Below are positions 12,401-47,808 of a stretch of DNA of 64,000 nt, one piece after another. How positions within the stretch are numbered: the stretch's first letter is position 1; every line of letters begins with the position of its first letter. The notes beneath the pieces were generated by a model, which did no database searches, was not told the origin of the DNA, and saw only the letters and a program-made list of their open reading frames with translations. The translations under genes were made by a program, and so were the position numbers. The stretch is from the NCBI GenBank assembly GCA_021018815.1, contig JAITYX010000059.1, positions 992,001 to 1,056,000 of the forward strand, in the 5' to 3' direction. This DNA is from Talinum fruticosum (Eukaryota > Streptophyta > Magnoliopsida > Caryophyllales > Talinaceae).

Positions 12401-15400
12401 TACTTATTATTTATATCCCATTTATCCTTCAAAAAAGCAACTATACCAACAGACGCATTGCTCAAACTAAATCACGACTTTTTGTCTTTCATAAGTTCAA
12501 TATTTAAATACCTTATACAGATCCTACATGTACGCTGATTGTAGTATGAGTTACAGCAAGCTAATTTATGTACTAAGTAATACAGTATATCAAGAACGTT
12601 AAAAGTTTCACCTCTGTCAATCCAACCATGCTGATTTCAGGATGAGTGAAACATGCCGCCGGAATACTTAGATGATTGAGAACATGATCTTTTCCGGTCA
12701 CTTGTTCGACAACTGTCACAAGAAAGCACAGAGAACTACATCTTAGTACAATGGTCTCCTCCTCTTTTTGTAGTAACAAATAAAGACCTTTGTAGCAAGG
12801 CAGGCTATGACTGGAATATCAATGTATCGGCAGGACAGGACAATGGTTTGCATGCAATAACTTACCTGAGATTCCTTGAGCACTAGCTGCATGAGCCAAC
12901 ATCATCTTACCATTTGCATCACCAATACAGTACAAGTGAGGTACCTGAGAGTAAAAGTAATAAGTTCCAATCTATAGTCAGGTAAATGAGGAAGGCCATA
13001 GTGGGAAGCACCCATGAAGGCATACCAGCTTGCCATTTGCATCTATTACTCGCATGCGTTCATCAACTGGAACAAAACCTCGTTGTGTGGCTACATTGAT
13101 CTGCACAGGAACTTTTGACTTAGTCTTGCAACAGAAATTTTTCGAATTATCTATCTTACATTACATGCTTAGGTAGCATACATTCTCTAATCCAAGACCC
13201 TGTGTGTATGGCGCTCTTCCAGTTGCAATTAAAGCTGCATCTACCTGTTAAAGCACAAGGCAAAAGGAAAACCGAGGTAACTTTCATTCTGCAACAAGTG
13301 AACAAGTATTGCTATAGCTATCGCATTCACACCTATCCTGAGCTTGGACTCAACAAGGCAATATGGCACAAGTGAAGCTCTAACGCATCCTAATCCTCGA
13401 GACCAATTCAATTCAACCTTAAACATTTATATTGATAATGAAATGCGACCGACATTTATTTTACTCGTGTTCATCACACTTTTTGGTATATATTATGGAT
13501 AAGAAGAGGTCCAGAACCATGTTTTGTCAAGAGACTAAAAACAATGAGATTTTACCTCCAAAGTATCCTTGGGTTCTTTGGTCTTGGCATCAGTGAGCTC
13601 TATTGTGACTGGTTTCCCATCCTTCGCTGGAGTGATCTGTTGAAGACCAGATAATGAGAGTTGGTTTCAGAACAAATTCAAATACAGGAAAAACTAACAC
13701 AAGGACCTTAGTCGCAAAAACTCCAGTATGATAGTCAATTTTCCTCGGATTTATCAGAACCCTTTGGGCCAATTTTGAAATCTCAGGGTCAAACCCAGGC
13801 ATAAGCTGATCAAGTGCTTCTATAAATGTGACCTGAACAATATATGGAACACAACGTTACTCCAAAGTTATTATAGTTAGCAAAAGATACTCTAAATCAG
13901 ACAAAAAGTCTGCTCATGTAGGAAAATTTGCGATCATCAGAGAAATTGAGGTGCATCAAAAGAAACTGCAAACTATAGCAAGTGTAGTACATTGAATATT
14001 AACTGTTCTAGGAAGACTATATCAGTAGTTATCGAGAAACTGGAAAGCCTAAAAGCATGTTAAAAGTAGCTACCTCACTCCCAAGAGCTGTATATACATC
14101 ACTGAATTCAAGACCTATATATCCACTCCCCACAATGGCTATCCAGTCAGGTACTGACTCCAATTTTAGCGCATGATCACTGGTAATTACAGTTTTCCCT
14201 GCATGCCATTCACACAAATTGTTATCAGATGAGGAACAATAGATCCAATAAATTTTTAAAAAAGAAACATGATTCTTCAAGTTTTGTACAACTAATCTTC
14301 ACAACAAGTATAGCACATAGAGTAATCAACTACACACTCATGAAAGCATAAAACACTGGAAAAATGTGTGGATGCCAGGACAACATAAGGACAAAGGAAC
14401 CAGTAAGAGGCCATTTACCATCAACCTCGATGCCTTTAGGGACAAAAGGAACTGAACCAGTAGCAATAATTATATCCTTTGCAGTCACAATATTATCTTT
14501 CCCATATTTCACCTTTTGTGGGCCCTGAACAAAAACACAGACAAAAATTATACTGGGATCTTGACTATACAGAAGTACAGGGGTTGTCCCCTCTCCTCCT
14601 CCCCCAAAAAAAAAAAATTATACACATTAAGTTTTTCATCAATGTCGTTTGGAAAAATTAGTCACACTAAGTTTTGACCCTCCTAATCAAGTCTTGGCCG
14701 CCTTAAATCAAATTTTGTTTCCACTTAGATGAAGCTTTGACCATGAGATTTCAAGAGTGTGCTCAATGTCCTATCATACAGAAATTTCTTTACCATTTTA
14801 AATTCTGCGACAGGTAACAATATCCTACTGATTAAACGAATTTTACTGAATCAGCTGGATTTAATAAGACAGTTGACTTACCAAAATTGTACCAAAGCCT
14901 GTCAATATGTCGACACCAAGTGCCTTCAGCGAATTAGTGAGATTGCTGCGGATTTTTGAAGCAAGATTGTTTGCATGATCAGCCACAGCCTGTCTATCAT
15001 AGTTTGCGGCAGCAACCTGTTGAAAACCCCAATACACAAGAAGAGTGACTAAAAGGCAGTTATAGATGACAAGTCACAACGAATACATGACAGATTCTAA
15101 GTGGAATATGCTAGGAAATGAGTAAGTAAGAAACATAACTTGCTCTCCAATTTCACCGAATCAAATGCAAAATTAATATTGGATCAGCGAGCAAGATACA
15201 TGCTTGGAAAAGAATGACAGGAAATATTTAAGTTTTTAAAATAGCTTTTCTCTGAAGCATCTGTGACAGCCTGGTCAAATACTAATAAAAAGTAATCTCA
15301 TTATTAGACCAATTAGATATCAATTTGCCTTTCAGGACGGGGTAAGCCTCAATCGCAAAATCTAATTTTACCACAATGCTCGCCAGCATTTTTGCAATAT

Positions 15401-17088
15401 AACTAGGAAAGGGGGTTGATTCTATCATGAATACCGTGCGGCAGCTCTATCCAGACAACTAATTAGCTAGCTAATTCCAAAAATGTCATTCCGTGAATGC
15501 CATACCCATTGCACTCATGCACCAATAATTGGAAAAAGGGGCAAATTAGATCATGTTCTTTAGCATTTCAATGAAACCCTTCAAACATCAACATGAAAAT
15601 AATCATCAAGGCTAGCGCTTCATAACTTAAAACCTTAAATAAAATTCACTGCATAGGAATTCACATGCCATGGTGCAGATCATAAAAAAATTAAAAAAAT
15701 TAGAAGCAGCTATTGACCACAAATTGAAACCCCCTTCCCCCAATTTTTTTAAAAAAGGTGATATTAGGGATCCATCCAGGCATACCGCCAAAATGATCAT
15801 GTACAATCCAAAACGTGAAAAATCGAAAATCAACAATTCCTCTATCGTAAACAGCTCTGCAATACCATGTTGCTTTCTCAACAAATTGCAATCATGTTCA
15901 TGATGCAATTGCTCTTGAGAGTGCCAGTAGGCATTGCCCATAATCGAAAAGACAACATGATCTTGGTATATCAACATCGACCACAGAACAAATGAAACAA
16001 CACAGAGATGCCTCGCAAAATGAAAAGAGTAATAGCTTCATACTACCTGTATTCCAAAGGATTTCAGATGGTGTTCATTTTGAAGCTCACGCATCCTCCC
16101 ACTCACAGCCAGAAGCGCTTTAGAAGGAACACAACCTCTATTGACACAAGTTCCTCCCATTACATCTCCTTCAATGATGGCAGTTTTAAGGCCCTGCAGA
16201 TTGTCACTATTATTATGAAGTCTACAGATGCATCAAATCGATGATAGTTTGCACAAATTAACTCTCATTAGCGGGATCCACTCTGGACCATTATTGTTCT
16301 GTTCTTGTAATGTGGGCAATGCTAATTGCCACAATTCAGGCGCATACAAATTTAAAATTTCCACAAACCACATAAACAACCAGTAAGAATGGCACATCAA
16401 TGTTTCCCACTTACAAGGGAATTAATTAAAGAAAATATATGTACCAATGTAATATTAAGGTCAATAGCTTCCGCTAAGAAAGGTTAACTTACAAACATAA
16501 ATTTGCTCTTTTCTTTGTAAAACATATGAAATTCCACACATAGAATGTGCGCTTTGTAATTCCACACCGACTTTTGACATCGTTATCATTTCCATCCTTC
16601 ATATTGACGTAACACTAACGAGTCTTATACCTTTGGAAAACATTCAGCTTGAAATAATGCATATTGGCACAAGAGTAAGCTATGTCACGACATTCAATTT
16701 CGCCACTTATTTCCATACAACTTCATGATCCAAGAAAAAAAAAAAAGAAGTTATAGTAGCTGAAATAGAGAGAAACCTTCTCCACAGCATGAAGAGCAGC
16801 GCCATGGCCACCAACACCAGCTCCGATGATAACAAGGTCGTAATCGAACGACTTGGAACCACTCCCGTTGCCGCCCAACGCGGCGGCGACCGGCGCTGGA
16901 ACTCGGCGACTCGGGAGGCGAACTCGGTGGGAATCCGAGGTGAAACTCAGAGCTTCACGGCGGAGACCGCAGAAGCGGAGGTTCAGGGGCTTTGATGCCG
17001 GAGCTACGGAGGCAAACTCCGTGGCGTGGTTTGATCTAGCGGCAATGGAGGAGGAGGAAGGGAGGGAGAGAGAGAGTGAGGGCTGCAT
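9424..17088 (-). CDS. LPD1: Dihydrolipoyl dehydrogenase, plastidial (E3 of plastid PDH), apparent frameshift in exon 12
   Basis: Fifteen coding exons: 17088-16777, 16193-16047, 15016-14882, 14524-14419, 14198-14074, 13832-13707, 13636-13556, 13244-13182, 13100-13026, 12944-12866, 12712-12612, 11703-11591, 10489-10376, 10232-10161, 9471-9424. They give about 565 residues, like the plastid E3 family. The enzyme reoxidises dihydrolipoamide for the plastid pyruvate dehydrogenase complex, which feeds fatty acid synthesis. Residues 1 to about 75 form a Ser/Ala/Arg-rich chloroplast transit peptide. Then come the FAD motif GAGVGG (89-94), the redox disulfide GGTCVNRGC (Cys120/Cys125), the NAD motif GSGYIG (257-262) and the catalytic HAHPTLSE (His535/Glu540). 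All exon phases agree except exon 12, which is 113 nt where 114 is needed. It reads ENEGRDLL instead of the expected ENEGEGLAK and meets a stop at once in exon 13. A G is missing at 11605-11608. I think a consensus error is more likely than a true mutation. Confidence 0.94.
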
Positions 17089-19429
17089 TGTAGCTCAGTT
17101 TTGAGAGAGTGGAGAGATCGAGAGAGAGAGTGGAGAGGGTTTAAGAAAATCCGTTGGAATTAAGCTGGGAGATGGCGGAGCGGAGATATCAAAGCGAGAG
17201 CTGGGGTAGATAAACCAGTTTCTTCCCGTCTCCAAATTTAGACAAGTGTTGATGTACAATAAGCCATATAATAATTAAGACCTATAAATTCTCATTAGAG
17301 TTTTCGGATTAAAATATTATTAAAATATTTTATAATATTAAAAATATATTATTAATTAGTTTAATAATTAATAGTTATTATTTGATTAATTATTATCGAT
17401 TAAAAATATCATCGATAAAATTTTATTCGTGCACGTGTCACTAAATCAGCAGTGTATGAACGAAGAAAATGAGTTACGAGTGGCATTTTTTGCCTGTAAT
17501 AATTAGTCTAATAGTAATCGTTAATCATCAAATTAATTAGCAGCATATTTTACATTTTGAAATAATTCAATGTCATTTTAATTTGATCACTCAATTGTCA
17601 ACCAACAAACTATTTGATTCGGATCTGTAGTAGTGTTGCTCCACTAATAAAGTAAACCCGAAAAATTAATATTGTTAAAGAAATAAAATTCTTACTCGGT
17701 ATTCATATATTTTGTGCAATGTTTATGGTTGCGTTATGTCTTATACACATCTATAGTCTCATATTAAATAAAAGCATAAATTACGTGATCTACTTAGTGA
17801 TAAATTTTCAAAGATCATGATTTTTACAAAAAAAATGATGATGTCTGTATACATATATAGTTCTAAGATAAGACAAACAAAATTTATAGAGTTCTTTATG
17901 TGCGTATAGTTACATAAAATCATTTATCATTTCCGTGATTGTTCCATGCTGATAGAATTATTTGTGATGGATTTTATATATATGTAGGACACTAACAATA
18001 TATTCATATATTGAAGAGTTGTGTGTGTAACTAACATTGCGTACATAAATTCAAGAGTTTTATCATAACATATTTTTTTATAAAAAAATCTTAGCATGTT
18101 TTTATTGTACATAAATTTTAAAAGAAACTTTGTTTTGAAAAATAAAAAGTTATTGACTAAATTAATTTTCGTTAGTTAAAACGCTTATTTTTAGAGTAGG
18201 CAATGCAAACTTTTATTGTGTTTGTTGTATTTCTCCATAACATTCACATGGATAAATGAATCTATACCCTTTCAATGTGCAGGTGGTATAATCTATTTCT
18301 AAAGAATGAGTCCATCCCCTTTGTAGGGTTTTGCAACTTATTAACCGTAAATAGTCGTTCCTTTTATTTGATAAATCATTTTTGGGCTATTAACTTGTTG
18401 GTCTATTTGAACCATTAACTTGGTATTCGATTTTTAAACATTTAAACACTTAAATATGGACTCATCCAAATAATAAGTTTGAAATTATTTTCGTGTGATG
18501 CATGTTTTAAAATTTTAGAGCCTACAAAATAAGTTTATAAGATAATATGCAGACAATTAAAATTATTTATGATCTAAAGCAGTGATATGATTGAAGGAAT
18601 AACCAATATAAGTCTCGGTAATGTTATGACTGATTGTGTAAGTGGAAGTGTAGATGGACTTTGGTTTACTTGAGTAATATTTTTCTCATTAGTTGTAACA
18701 TCTTGAGCTTTATATACCGTATTATTTAGCCGAGTACGTTAATAAATAATCTAAAAAAGTACAAAGGACTAAGACAAATTTGTTACGAACCGAAAATGTT
18801 TATTACACGAAGAGTATTAATGTTTGCTTTAGTGGGCAATTATGAGTTAAGACAAATAAAATTACAGGAGTTTATGAGGTGAGCAACAAAACACATATAA
18901 TTCTATAAAATCAATAATTTCATACTTTCCATCGGTGTTATATGTGAATAATTTATGTAGCACTAAAAGTATTTTATCTTAATCATACTCAATATTTTAT
19001 ATATTTTTTAAAGTAATTTGAATGTATCATTGAATGTTTAAATTACAATTATTTATGAACTCAGTCAACCATAATTCAATTAACCAATATAATTAATACA
19101 AGTTAAATTCACATTTTTTCCCTTTTAATATAGTTAATTCACATAAAAAAGCCAAACTAACAATAAGTGCATAAAGTGAAAGTTTTGTTAGCATAGTATA
19201 TTATTTATTCACAAAATTTAATAGAAATTTTATTTGTAAAAAATAAAATATATTAATTAAATTAACTTGAGCTAATAAGATATAGTGATTAAACTAATTT
19301 CTTTTTTGGATAAAAGATTAAATTAATTTATTCATACAAATATCTTATAAACTTAGACCAATTTGATAATTAATTTGAGTATATATATACATACACGTCT
19401 CACCCACGGCACTCTTTAAGACATATAAA
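17089..19429. other. Divergent intergenic region between LPD and PP4R3
   Basis: The first 130 bases are GA-rich on the plus strand and form the pyrimidine-rich leader and promoter side of the LPD gene (minus). The rest, from about 17250, is strongly AT-rich. I see no gene, tRNA or transposon terminus in it. Confidence 0.5.
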
Positions 19430-19933
19430 TTGGGCAGTCAATAATTTGGTCAGGCTTTTCGGTCCGAACCAAAGCAAAAAGAGAGAAAACGGGCGAAGGG
19501 GAGAGAAAAGGGGAGGAGAGGACAAGACCGGAGGGGGAGAGAGAAAGAGAGGGAAAAAAAGAAAAATAAAAAAGGAAAGAGGCTTTTGAAGCTCCGAGAG
19601 GGGGAAAGATTCCCCTTCACTCATTCGGCTCTTCTCTCCTCCCTCTCTTTCTCTCTCCTCCGTTACTTCGGCGGGAATTCCTCGGCGTCGGCGTCGGCGT
19701 CGGCGGCCTTATTTGTTCCGACAAGTCGGTGGAGCATCAAGTTCGGCGGTGAGAGATCGAGTTGGGTGCTTCTCGCAAACCGGAACCCTAGTTATTGCTC
19801 TGCTAAGAGCTGGGAAACTTGGAAACCCTAATTTTCCCTATTTGGCTTTTCGGATTTGTGTTTTGGAGCTGCTTCTATTCTATGTAACTGGTGTTTATTT
19901 GGAGCAATAGTTTCTGTCTTCGAGTCGCTGGCA
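19430..19933 (+). promoter_or_regulatory. PP4R3 promoter-proximal region and 5' leader
   Basis: A GA-rich stretch (19480-19600) gives way to a CT-rich and then GC-rich leader with a GGCGTC triplet run near 19684-19704. This abrupt change from AT-rich DNA marks the likely transcription start of PP4R3. AAACCCTAATT near 19822 resembles a telo-box. The exact start site cannot be fixed. Confidence 0.55.
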
Positions 19934-41520
<21,587 letters not shown>

Positions 41521-43173
41521 GTCGAAAACTCACCAGGTATACAATATAGGAGAGCCTTTTTTGTTTCCTGCCAGGCAGTTGTTTTATGTATCATGTGCTA
41601 AACATCCACTTGTTAGATCGGTTTTCAAAAGAGAATTCACTACCACACGAAACAGATCAATACAATCGGCAGGGATTTGGGGGAGGGGGATGAATGTTGT
41701 GCTGTGGTTCATACAGGAATACGCACAAAATCCGGACCCCATGCCAGGGGGTTTGGTTTGTACAGAGCCATAGGAGACAGGCAGATGATGGATGTGATAC
41801 TCTCACAAATGTGGAGGTCCGGTCTGAGTAGATGTTGCCTCTGTAAAAACTTCAGCATTATTCTTCTCAAGAATTAAAGGCGGGGGATACCTGTAAAACT
41901 CATGTTGTAATCTTTTCTGTATCTCGAAACGATCCCTGTGCTCTCCCCTGATGTGGCAATACATGAATTGGGGCTGATGGTTTTCCCATTTGCATAGTTC
42001 CTATCTCTCAAGTGTTACAAAATTTTTGTCATGGTGGCTGTAACATATACTATACAGGTTTTAGCAACGACTTCATTTGAAATGACAGTTCTCCCCTGCC
42101 CCTCCCTTCTTCTTGACAGAGTATTTGTACATTGCCTTTAATAAAATTACTTTCTATGTTGGATCGATTGTGTATCCCTTGTGGTTCGTTTTGGGCCTTA
42201 ACAAATTGATATTCTTTGGAGAGAACAGAAATGCCACCTGAATCAGGGTCATGCTACGTTCTTTCTTTGGGGCGACATGAACCGCGTTTAGGGTTTTTGT
42301 GTTCTTTGTTGACTGTTCTTCTTGCTTTGTAACTTGATGTGGACAGTACCTCAGTGTTTTACTGGTTGAGAAACGTTTCTCACTCGCGATGCTTCCATTG
42401 AAGACCGAGGTCTTAGCCGAAACAACTTTTCAACTGTCACCAAATCATAAGCATATGAAGAAGATTTCACGAACAGCTCTCTCAATGCACTGACAATTTC
42501 TCCCCCACCCCCCGAAGTCTGCTGGGAGTAACTTTTTCATTTTATCTAGTCTGATAAATTTGGAGTCTGTAATGAGCGTTGATATCTAATCAGAATAGAA
42601 TACAATCATGAGGTTTAGCATGAAGCCACCAACTCCAAGTAAAATTTTATCTTCAAATCAATTGACAATAAGAGGAGTAGAGGAGTAGTGCAATGTGATC
42701 CTCGTCAAACTCTCGGCTTGGGGAGATCCACCTCCTGTAAATATTTTATTTTATTTTAACTTTTTATCAAACAAACGGGAGGCTTCAATTAATTAAAACT
42801 GAACCAATATAAAAGTCTGAAACAGCCAGATCAGTAATAAAATCTGGATAGTCATCCAACCAAATCCTTTAAAATTTGTTTGATGAATTGAGTTGGGGTT
42901 CGACCCAAATAATAAAATTTGTAAAAATTACTCGAAAGAAAGAAAGAAAGAGCTGAACTGATCGCAACACAAAACACAGCGTTCGGCGCGAGGAAACCTC
43001 TTTGTATTAGTCATGGCATGACAGATCACAAAGAGATGCATCTCTCTCTCTCTCTCTCTCATGCTGAGGCAAATCTCGCAGATTTGTATTCGGTGATTTT
43101 GAGAGTTGGATTTGAATGATTAGTAGTAATACATAAACAGTAAGGTATTAGAGTAGGTTCAGGGAGAGTGAAT
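41521..43173. other. PP4R3 3'UTR and OEP16-2 upstream region
   Basis: The first 600 bases are the probable 3'UTR of PP4R3; an AATAAA-like ATAAAATTAC near 42141 may be its polyadenylation signal. From about 42600 the DNA is intergenic, with a (GAAA)n run near 42935 and a (CT)n run near 43040 close to the OEP16-2 start. No gene is seen. Confidence 0.5.
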
Positions 43174-43445
43174 ATGAGGAATACAGCAGGGTCAGAGTCA
43201 GAGAGTAGGAGTTCAAACATGGAATCCCCAGCATTCATCGATCTCGGCCACCCTCTTCTCGATCGCATTGCTCATAGCTTTCTCACTGCTGCTGGGGTAC
43301 GTAACACCACTCTCTATCTCTCTCCCTCTCCCCCTCCCTATTAAGGAATATTAATGGTTATGTTTTGACTGGATTTGCAATTTCCATGCACAGATTGGAG
43401 CTGTCCAGGCCGTCTCTTGTGAGGCTTGTTCCACTGTTGTTGAAG

Positions 43446-43487
<42 letters not shown>

Positions 43488-45766
43488 CTTCATCCTCTGT
43501 TTTATTTTTTCTACTGTTGGATGTTGGGGTTGAATGTGTTTAATGTAATTGGTCTAAAGTTAATATTGATAAGAATGATCTGGGAAAATGCGGTGAGTAT
43601 GAACACAGGAAGCTTCAAAAGGAAAGGGTACACAAAAGAGAAAGAAATCATGTATTTTCTCGTGCCAAATATTATCTATGGCTCTTAGGAACAAACAGTT
43701 GATCAAATTAGAGCAATCCTAGAAGGGGTTGTTCTGCTCTGATAGTCAATTGTCCTTATCATCGACGGGTTGTGAACTCGACTCCCATTCGGAATTACTT
43801 AGGAGACACTTTGCTGTCCCTCTCTGATTAGTGGTTGTATGCCTTCTACATCCAGGTGATCGCCCTTATGAGAAATCGAGCTCTTACATAAACTATCATG
43901 CATATACAGGCTATCTATTAGGCATGTGTTTTCTGACCTTTAGACTATTGAGAAGGCAAAAGCAGTAGTACATGACTATGCGTGCTAGATGTTTAGTAGT
44001 AGAAAGTAGGGAATATTTGGAGGTTGAGACTTCGTAAAGCAAATACAACTGCCAGCTGAAATAGGAAACTAATAGTAGAGTGCTATATGTGATGTATTTC
44101 TGAGTTGATTCAGGTTTAATTTAATTACACTGTAGATAATGCATGTCAATTGGGTGCTGTGATTGATTCCGGTGGTAGTACTGATGCTATTACAAATGCT
44201 ACTAATGCCAAGAGGCGACACAGCTTTCCAGGCCTTCGAGGTATTCATAATAGTTTCATGCTTGGTTTTACTGAATTCTTGAGTTCTCTATGCTTGCTTC
44301 ACGTGCTTGGTGGACCTTTGGTGTGTGTTTGGGGGGGTGAATCGATTTCATCATATTATTCAAGTAAGCATACTGCATATACACTAGCTGATTTCGTCTG
44401 AACTAATAACTTCCCAAAAAATATTGAAGATTGATACCAAGATATGTGTCCAAGTCTGAGCAACATACCTATAACCACATGGATATTTGATCAAGACAGT
44501 GTGTGTTCTCCTCTCCATGCTGATATTTTTATGTTTGTCATGGAATGTTCTGTTTAATTAGCATTCGATAATTCCCTTTGTATTTTTCGGGGTTACTTGT
44601 GAGTTGTGACTATGAGTTGTGATTCATACTTGAAACACCCTTTTTGCAGGGGAGACCAACAGAAACTCGATAGAAGCCTTGGTAATTGATTCTTGTTTTC
44701 CTTAGTAGTACTGCCCTGTGAGTGCTTATCTCATTCATGTTGATACTGTTCCCAGGTGAAACGTACAGGAAAAGAGTCTATGCAGTGGGGTAAGCTCCGC
44801 TCCTCGAAATCTGAAAATATCTCCTAATTGTGTTTTTTGTGGGCTTGATCCTCGTAACCCAGATCCAGACTTTCTCTAGACTTGGAATATGATGTCCGAT
44901 TTTGACCTGAAACTAAATTGACTAGCTCTTGATGGAATTGCCTTGGTTAACATTGATTATGCTTTCATGAGAAGTTTATTGGAAAATACATCGAATGCAT
45001 ACCAGAACACTTCCTAATCTGGACCTGATTGTTGTAGATATTATATCGACCTACCATGAACTAAATCAAAATGACGGGGGCTACTGGTTTATGCATGTGT
45101 TGCAATTGTAATGTAATGGTTCACCTGAGTTGTGTCCAGGGAGATCCAAATTTAGGAAACTGATCCCTTGTAAGCAGAGAGACCAACCCCCCTCTGAAAA
45201 ATTGCTTGCTCAAAACTGTGGAATGCTTTCAGAACAAAGATCAGAGACCTGACAAACAGCGAAACCTTTGCAGGATTAGCTGCAGGGATGTACTCAGGTG
45301 TAACCTACGGGCTAAAGGAGGCTTGCGGTTATCATGATTGGGTACTCATCGTACTAGCTCCCATTTCTCTGTTTCAGTCGATACTGAGCTAAACCTCAGG
45401 CGACAAGAATGAACAAATTTATCAGACAAACAAACAATACAACCAGATTACACGAACCCAACAGAAAATAACCCGATGCAAACCCCATCCAATTCAAATA
45501 TTACATGCCGCTATCCTTACCTGATCTTAGACTAACCCTGAAACTGAACTGAACTACCCGTTTACCAGATCAAGATTTCCGAGTCAACAAATTAAATTTG
45601 TCAATTTTCTTTTTGTGTGCAGAAGAACAGTGCAGTAGCAGGAGCACTAACAGGCGTGACCCTTGCCCTTACATCAGATGCCACAACTCATGAGCAAGTT
45701 GTGCAATCAGCCCTCACTGGAGCAGCTATTGCTACTGCTGCTAATTTGCTCTCAGGGTTTCTCTAG
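43174..45766 (+). CDS. OEP16-2: Outer envelope pore protein 16-2 (OEP16-2, Tim17/22 superfamily)
   Basis: Seven coding exons, 43174-43296, 43394-43445, 44136-44240, 44650-44681, 44756-44789, 45274-45341 and 45623-45766, join without phase conflict into 185 residues. OEP16 proteins are helical pores of the plastid outer envelope related to Tim17/Tim22/PRAT proteins and are linked to amino acid transport. Diagnostic blocks are FIDLGHPLLDRIAHSFLTAA, GKESMQWGLAAGMYSG, and the C-terminal EQVVQSALTGAAIATAANL. The extra loop between helices 1 and 2 (NACQLGAVIDSGGSTDAI, then RRHSFPGLRG) is typical of the 16-2 (seed-type) isoform rather than 16-1. The first ATG is used; a second Met at residue 16 is an alternative start. 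Intron 2 starts in a TA microsatellite. Confidence 0.93.
43449..43486. repeat. (TA)n microsatellite in OEP16-2 intron 2
   Basis: GTGTGTGTGTA runs directly into about 17 TA units, just after the splice donor of coding exon 2. Length is likely polymorphic. Confidence 0.9.
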
Positions 45767-46279
45767 GGTAAACAGAGATTTTCTTCTTTTTTTTTTTTTT
45801 TGGATTGGAGATTGAGTTTAGAAAGTTCTGGATGAATATTACTCCAGAGCAAGAGAAGTACATTGAATATTTGAATTAGCCCGAATAAATTTGGTTGGTG
45901 TTCCATTGTGTTCCTATTCATTAACAAGTGTTTGTTCAAAAGAGGACAATTCACTAAGACCCAGAGGAATCTGGCTGCTCTACATAGAACATTCCAGATC
46001 AGATCTTCCTTGCTTATTATCTGAATGAATTTGTAGAAGCCAGTAGAATATAAAAGATGTGTTTAGACAACAAAAAACAGGGGCATTTCTGTCCAAAAGA
46101 GTTAATAAAATTGGAGTCTGAATATATCATAAAGTTTATTTTTTTATTTTGGTATACAAACATCTATCATTTTATTTTACCTGCCCTGGAGTTTTCTTCT
46201 GCACTCATTGAAGTTGGAGTCTCCTTTCCCCCTTAATTAAAAGAGATAATTAGAATAAGCACTTGAATTTTGAGGCACC
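45767..46279. other. OEP16-2 3'UTR and NRPB9-like upstream region
   Basis: This stretch contains a poly(T) tract near 45790 and no gene. It must hold the OEP16-2 polyadenylation site and any promoter of the NRPB9-like gene, only about 500 bp in all. Confidence 0.5.
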
Positions 46280-47808
46280 ATGACTATCTTCAAGTTCTGC
46301 CCTGAATGGTGAGTACTCACTTCTCTCTCTCTCTCTCTCCCTCTCATCCTATTCTGTTTAGCTTTAGTTTACAGTCTTACAGATCCTTATAACTCCTTAC
46401 AGGTCCTTACATATCCTTATAACTCCTTACATCTTTTGATAACTAATTTTACAACTATTTACGACTCCTTATACATTCTTACGACTGTTTACAACTCCTT
46501 ATAGTTTTGTTTATAATCCCTTACAACCGTACAATTTTTTACAACTAAATAAAACATGATCTGTATAAGGTGGGGGATCAGCAAGTAAAAAGTGATTAAC
46601 GTGCACAAATTTGTGTAATTTTGTTATGTCAGAGTTTGGTAAATGAATATCTGATGAGTTGCGGTTAGGTGAATGAATATTATTTGTATCAAATTTTGGA
46701 GGCTTTTGGGATTCTTTTACACTTGGTTGTGAATCATGTAATAAGGCTACGTACTTAAAGAATATTATAAATCTATCTTTAAAACTACGTTTATACATAA
46801 ATGTCAGTCAAATTTTTAACAGTAATTATCACCCAAATATGAGCTTGAATTCTGTCTATATTAATCTTTATTTTCCTTTTTCTTTATACCCAAAATATAA
46901 TTATATATATAAAAAAACATTAAATTTTTACTTGAATTATAACTAATGAGTAAATTGTTTTATTGCAACAGCAACAACATTTTATATCCAAAGGAAGATA
47001 AAAACGCAAAATTCTCCTCTATGCTTGCCGCAATTGCGACCACCAGGTTTAATTTCTCTCTCTCTTTTCTCAAAATCCTTGCATAATTTTTTATAATTTC
47101 TACATTACAGTTCATATACTTAATACCACTAAATTAAACAAGCACAACTAATGAATTGAAATTTGAAAAATAATTACATGTAAGAGCATGAATGGATCCA
47201 ATTCATAACCATCGGGATTATCCGATCCGGTCTTTTTTTCAGAGCGTGTATAAAAAATTAAGTATATGCGTAATTTTAACGTAGATAATGAAATTGTATA
47301 CACATTATTCCCAATTTCAATATATTTGATTTCTAAATCCGTCACTGTGTAGGAACCAACAAAAAACTATTGTGTGTACAGAAATGAAATAGACGCCCCT
47401 CCATTTGAACTTCCCCTTACACTACAAGAGGCTTTATCCGATCCAACTCTTCCTCGCACCAAATCTGTTCGTTGTCCCAAATGCAATCATAACGAGGCTA
47501 TTTACTACAAGGTTAGTTTGCTTAGTTTTGTACATCAATTCTGATATCTCATTTATAGTGATATTTGGTCTCAATACAAGTACTTATTAAGTGGACTCTT
47601 CCGCCTTCCATTTGATTCAACTACACTGATCACCTCAGTATACAACACTGTCATAAAGACGTATCTGGTCACATTTTATGTAGTCCAAAAGACTTCGAGT
47701 AATTTTAAAGTGTGGTTCAAATTTCAGGCAACGGTTAGAGGAGAAGATGGTCTCCTGTTGCGATACATTTGCTGCAACCAAGACTGCGGTTATTGTTGGA
47801 AGGATTGA
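46280..47808 (+). CDS. RNA polymerase II subunit 9-like copy, apparent frameshift in exon 2
   Basis: Four coding exons at 46280-46308, 46972-47046, 47353-47511 and 47728-47808 match the NRPB9 gene 2.3 kb downstream in intron positions and phases. Exon lengths are 29, 75, 159 and 81 nt, against an expected 29, 76, 159 and 81. The two RPB9 zinc ribbons are recognisable (KFCPEC; CRNC only in the shifted frame; VRCPKCNH; CCNQDCGY), as is [12 protein letters not shown]. Exon 2 lacks one A in the run at 47008-47011: four are present where five would read GCA AAA ATT. As written, the frame then stops in exon 3. Exons 3 and 4 are fully open, so the gene is either intact with a sequence error or a young pseudogene. 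The linker after the first ribbon (APPFELPLTLQE) differs strongly from its neighbour ([11 protein letters not shown]). Confidence 0.82.
46370..46545. repeat. Degenerate short tandem repeat in NRPB9-like intron 1
   Basis: A motif of roughly 13-15 bp, CTTAYA(A/G)CTCCTTA or close variants, recurs more than ten times (TATAACTCCTTACA, TTACGACTCCTTATA, TTACAACTCCTTATA). Spacing is irregular. No such array is present in intron 1 of the downstream NRPB9. Confidence 0.65.

Noticed and set aside
16789..17104. Plus-strand frames opposite LPD exon 1
   Set aside because: GC-rich transit-peptide sequence leaves the antisense strand open by chance.
43700..43900. Possible SINE with a box B-like GGTTGTGAACTCGACTCC
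   Set aside because: Box A is not convincing and there are no defined ends; not enough to list.
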